DNA from: Lachnospiraceae bacterium UBA3643
GTDB taxonomy: Bacteria; Bacillota; Clostridia; Lachnospirales; Lachnospiraceae
Reading direction: 5' to 3'
NCBI GenBank assembly: GCA_002373855.1
Contig: DFKO01000208.1
Location: 1 to 8,472 of the forward strand
Length of the DNA: 8,472 nt
Shown: one piece after another, positions 7,046-8,472 of the stretch
Position numbering within the stretch: the stretch's first letter is position 1
Layout of the letters: every line of letters starts with the position of its first letter
The notes under the pieces: model-generated
What the model was told of the DNA's origin: nothing
The model's database searches: none
The model's input: the letters and a program-made list of their open reading frames with translations, nothing else
Position numbers and translations under genes: made by a program

Positions 7046-8050
7046 ATGCATTCAGCAAAGGTTGAACTGGAACGCTGCTTCCTCTGCTCGATTGATTCGG
7101 CAAAGGCATATGTCAGCTACAATGAATATACACTTGATCCCGGCAGTGAGATGCATCAGTATATGCTGAATCTCTTTGCCAAGAATTATGATAATATTTC
7201 AAGCAAAAAGGCTTCTTTTTCCGGGGATTCGTTTATATCACAGATACTTCCGGAAAATGTGGATGGTTTTGATGCATTTGTGGATGTAGTTGCAGATGAG
7301 ATTCATACCCTTGTCCAGGAAGCCGTGGACCTGCCGTCAGGTTCGGGACTGTTTCTCTGGGCAACTGTTGAGGAGCAGCCGATAATCGCTTTCTTTAAGC
7401 TTAATTATCAGAATAAATTTACATGTCTTGTAAGTGATGACGGCAAAGAGGTATCGTGGGAAAAGGTCTACAGGCTGCTTCCTGCATACACCCAGAATGA
7501 TTATGATTATTTCTACATAAATATATTTGACAGAAAGGTATGGATGTCAGATACAGTCTGCCATATCGAACTTGAGTCATTTAATTATATGTCAGACCGG
7601 ATACTTCATATCGAGAAGCTGGACCGCTCCGAGAAAGAGGTAGTATCGGTGATCAGGGATGCTGCTGTCAGCGCCATAGAGGAGTGCTATAAAAAAGAGG
7701 CGCCCTCAAAGGTGTTTGAGTATCGCAACATCATCGCAGATGCAGCCCTTGACTACGATGTAATCAAACCGGTTGAAGTAGAAAAGAAACTGTTTGCCGA
7801 TAATGAGGATGCAGCAAAGGTATACAGACAGAAACTTAAAGAGAGGGATATCCCTGCGGACAAGCCCCAGCCTGTCAGCAAAAAGACCCAGAGGCAGCTT
7901 CAGAAAAAGCAGAAGATAGTGACTGAGAGCGGTATTGAGATACTGGTGCCCATCGAGTTTCTTGAAGATTCCGAAGTCTTTGAGTACAAACAGGATGAAC
8001 TCGGTCATGTATCTATCACAATAAACGACACAAACGGAACACTTAAATAG
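7046..8050 (+). CDS. Nucleoid-associated protein, NdpA/YejK (NA37) family-like
   Basis: The protein has 334 residues, is acidic overall, and has no signal peptide or membrane segment. It resembles the 37-kDa nucleoid-associated (NA37) family. The matching segments are a central strand pair (LFLWATVEEQPIIAFFKLNY, 102-121), a loop with YRLLPAYTQNDYDYFYINIFDRKVW, then a helical EVEKKLFADNEDAAKVYRQKLKERDI segment. A C-terminal GIEILVPIEFLEDSEVFEY plus LGHVSITIND matches the family's closing beta segment. A basic, Gln-rich stretch at 279-290 (SKKTQRQLQKKQK) precedes it. The family binds nucleoid DNA, and E. coli YejK is reported to interact with topoisomerase IV; its role in clostridia is unclear. 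The ATG lies 2 bases after the rho stop, with GAGG at 7031-7034 inside rho as its ribosome binding site, so it is probably co-transcribed with rho. The family call is from remembered patterns, so a profile search should confirm it. Confidence 0.7.
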   Translation: MHSAKVELERCFLCSIDSAKAYVSYNEYTLDPGSEMHQYMLNLFAKNYDNISSKKASFSGDSFISQILPENVDGFDAFVDVVADEIHTLVQEAVDLPSGSGLFLWATVEEQPIIAFFKLNYQNKFTCLVSDDGKEVSWEKVYRLLPAYTQNDYDYFYINIFDRKVWMSDTVCHIELESFNYMSDRILHIEKLDRSEKEVVSVIRDAAVSAIEECYKKEAPSKVFEYRNIIADAALDYDVIKPVEVEKKLFADNEDAAKVYRQKLKERDIPADKPQPVSKKTQRQLQKKQKIVTESGIEILVPIEFLEDSEVFEYKQDELGHVSITINDTNGTLK

Positions 8051-8060
8051 AGTGATATTT

Positions 8061-8075
8061 GTCTTTTATTAAGAC
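8061..8075 (+). other. Small perfect stem-loop just after the NA37-like stop codon
   Basis: GTCTT (8061-8065) pairs with AAGAC (8071-8075) around a TTATT loop. It begins 10 bases after the stop codon and precedes the main terminator by 2 bases. It has no T-run and only 5 bp, so it is not a terminator by itself. It may be a minor mRNA 3'-end structure or chance. Confidence 0.3.
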
Positions 8076-8077
8076 AT

Positions 8078-8131
8078 AAAAATAGGGTTCCACGCTAAGA
8101 GCAAGCTCAATGCGCGGAACCCTATTTTTTT
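8078..8131. terminator. Bidirectional intrinsic terminator between convergent genes
   Basis: The arms at 8078-8091 (AAAAATAGGGTTCC) and 8116-8129 (GGAACCCTATTTTT) pair perfectly over 14 bp. After an A-C mismatch, CGC at 8093-8095 pairs with GCG at 8112-8114. The apical loop contains a further small inverted repeat, GAG (8099-8101) with CTC (8106-8108). A run of seven T (8125-8131) follows on the plus strand and five T on the minus strand, so it can serve both the rho/NA37-like transcript and the opposing phosphorylase gene. Confidence 0.93.
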
Positions 8132-8151
8132 ATGCCTTTTTTAAGATTATA

Positions 8152-8472
8152 TTAACCCATGACAACTTCAACTTTGTGAGTCTTGCCATCGCCGAATGCC
8201 GGTACAAGGTTGCCCTCGATTGCATTGCCGTCTACAGTGATGCTCTTAACACCCTTGCAGATGTGGTTAGGATTTGTAACCTTGATGTCGTATGTAGCAT
8301 TTCTGAACTGTCTGGTTGCATTAAGTCCGTCCCAGGCAGAAGGGATAGAAGGATCAATGCGGAGACCGTCAAAGTCAGCCTGTACACCGAGGATGTACTG
8401 AGATATAGCTACCATGTTCCATGCAGCTGTACCTGTCAGCCATGAGTTCTTGCCCTGACCGAAGTTCTTGCC
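8152..8472 (-). CDS. GH94 phosphorylase, probably cellobiose phosphorylase, C-terminal end (truncated by window edge)
   Basis: The minus-strand frame is open from base 8472 down to the TAA at 8152-8154, giving the last 106 residues. GH94 enzymes phosphorolyse beta-glucosides in the cytoplasm; cellobiose phosphorylase releases glucose-1-phosphate and glucose. The visible part begins [19 protein letters not shown], the end of the (alpha/alpha)6 barrel, where SWLTGTA is a family hallmark. Then come [49 protein letters not shown] and HKVEVVMG, the C-terminal beta domain seen in cellobiose phosphorylases. The catalytic aspartate lies upstream of this fragment and cannot be checked. The apparent ATG at 8413-8415 (minus strand) is internal, since conserved family sequence continues before it. 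Cellodextrin or chitobiose phosphorylase remain alternatives. The gene converges on the rho group and shares its terminator. Confidence 0.9.
   Translation of the reverse strand, partial: GKNFGQGKNSWLTGTAAWNMVAISQYILGVQADFDGLRIDPSIPSAWDGLNATRQFRNATYDIKVTNPNHICKGVKSITVDGNAIEGNLVPAFGDGKTHKVEVVMG

Noticed and set aside
8110..8445. Plus-strand open frames over the right end.
   Set aside because: They start within the terminator or lie opposite the GH94 coding sequence, whose minus-strand reading matches a known family.
1..8472. A novel defence, mobile or biosynthetic system.
   Set aside because: Every long gene except the NA37-like one belongs to a well-known core family, all appear intact apart from the two cut by the window edges, and there are no terminal repeats, integrases, CRISPR repeats or composition breaks to suggest an island.

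Overview
The window is a stretch of core chromosome from a low-to-moderate GC Firmicute, most likely a clostridial gut or rumen organism of the Lachnospiraceae type. Three things suggest this: the gene order infB-rbfA-nrnA-truB-ribF, which is the Firmicute arrangement; Rho with a clostridial-style extended N-terminus; and a GH94 cello-oligosaccharide phosphorylase at the right edge. I cannot name the genus. There is no sign of a phage, transposon, CRISPR array or tRNA/rRNA gene.

Region 1 (1-3783, plus strand) is the distal part of the nusA-infB translation operon. It holds the C-terminal third or less of translation initiation factor IF2 (cut by the left edge), ribosome-binding factor RbfA, a DHH/DHHA1 phosphoesterase of the NrnA type, tRNA pseudouridine-55 synthase TruB, and the bifunctional riboflavin kinase/FAD synthetase RibF. 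Spacing is tight: a 1-base overlap, a 14-base gap, an 8-base overlap and a 5-base gap. This fits one transcript with translational coupling, and nrnA and ribF have no obvious Shine-Dalgarno sequence of their own. The shared theme is initiation, small-subunit maturation, tRNA modification and turnover of very short RNA, with flavin cofactor synthesis alongside.

Region 2 (3784-3922) is a 139-base AT-rich gap that separates the two plus-strand groups and probably holds the promoter of the second.

Region 3 (3923-8050, plus strand) holds a Na+/phosphate cotransporter-family protein fused to a C-terminal PhoU-like domain, then transcription termination factor Rho 25 bases later, then a 334-residue protein resembling the NdpA/YejK (NA37) nucleoid-associated family 2 bases after rho. 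These three are probably co-transcribed. Rho has no leader of its own in this arrangement.

Region 4 (8051-8472) is the convergent end. A strong bidirectional hairpin terminator (8078-8131) separates the NA37-like gene from a minus-strand gene. Only that gene's last 106 codons are in the window, and they match the C-terminus of a GH94 phosphorylase, probably cellobiose phosphorylase.

I looked for an undescribed system and did not find one. The items most worth a second look are the rho/NA37-like pair, the charged low-complexity linker in Rho, and the transporter-PhoU gene directly upstream of rho.
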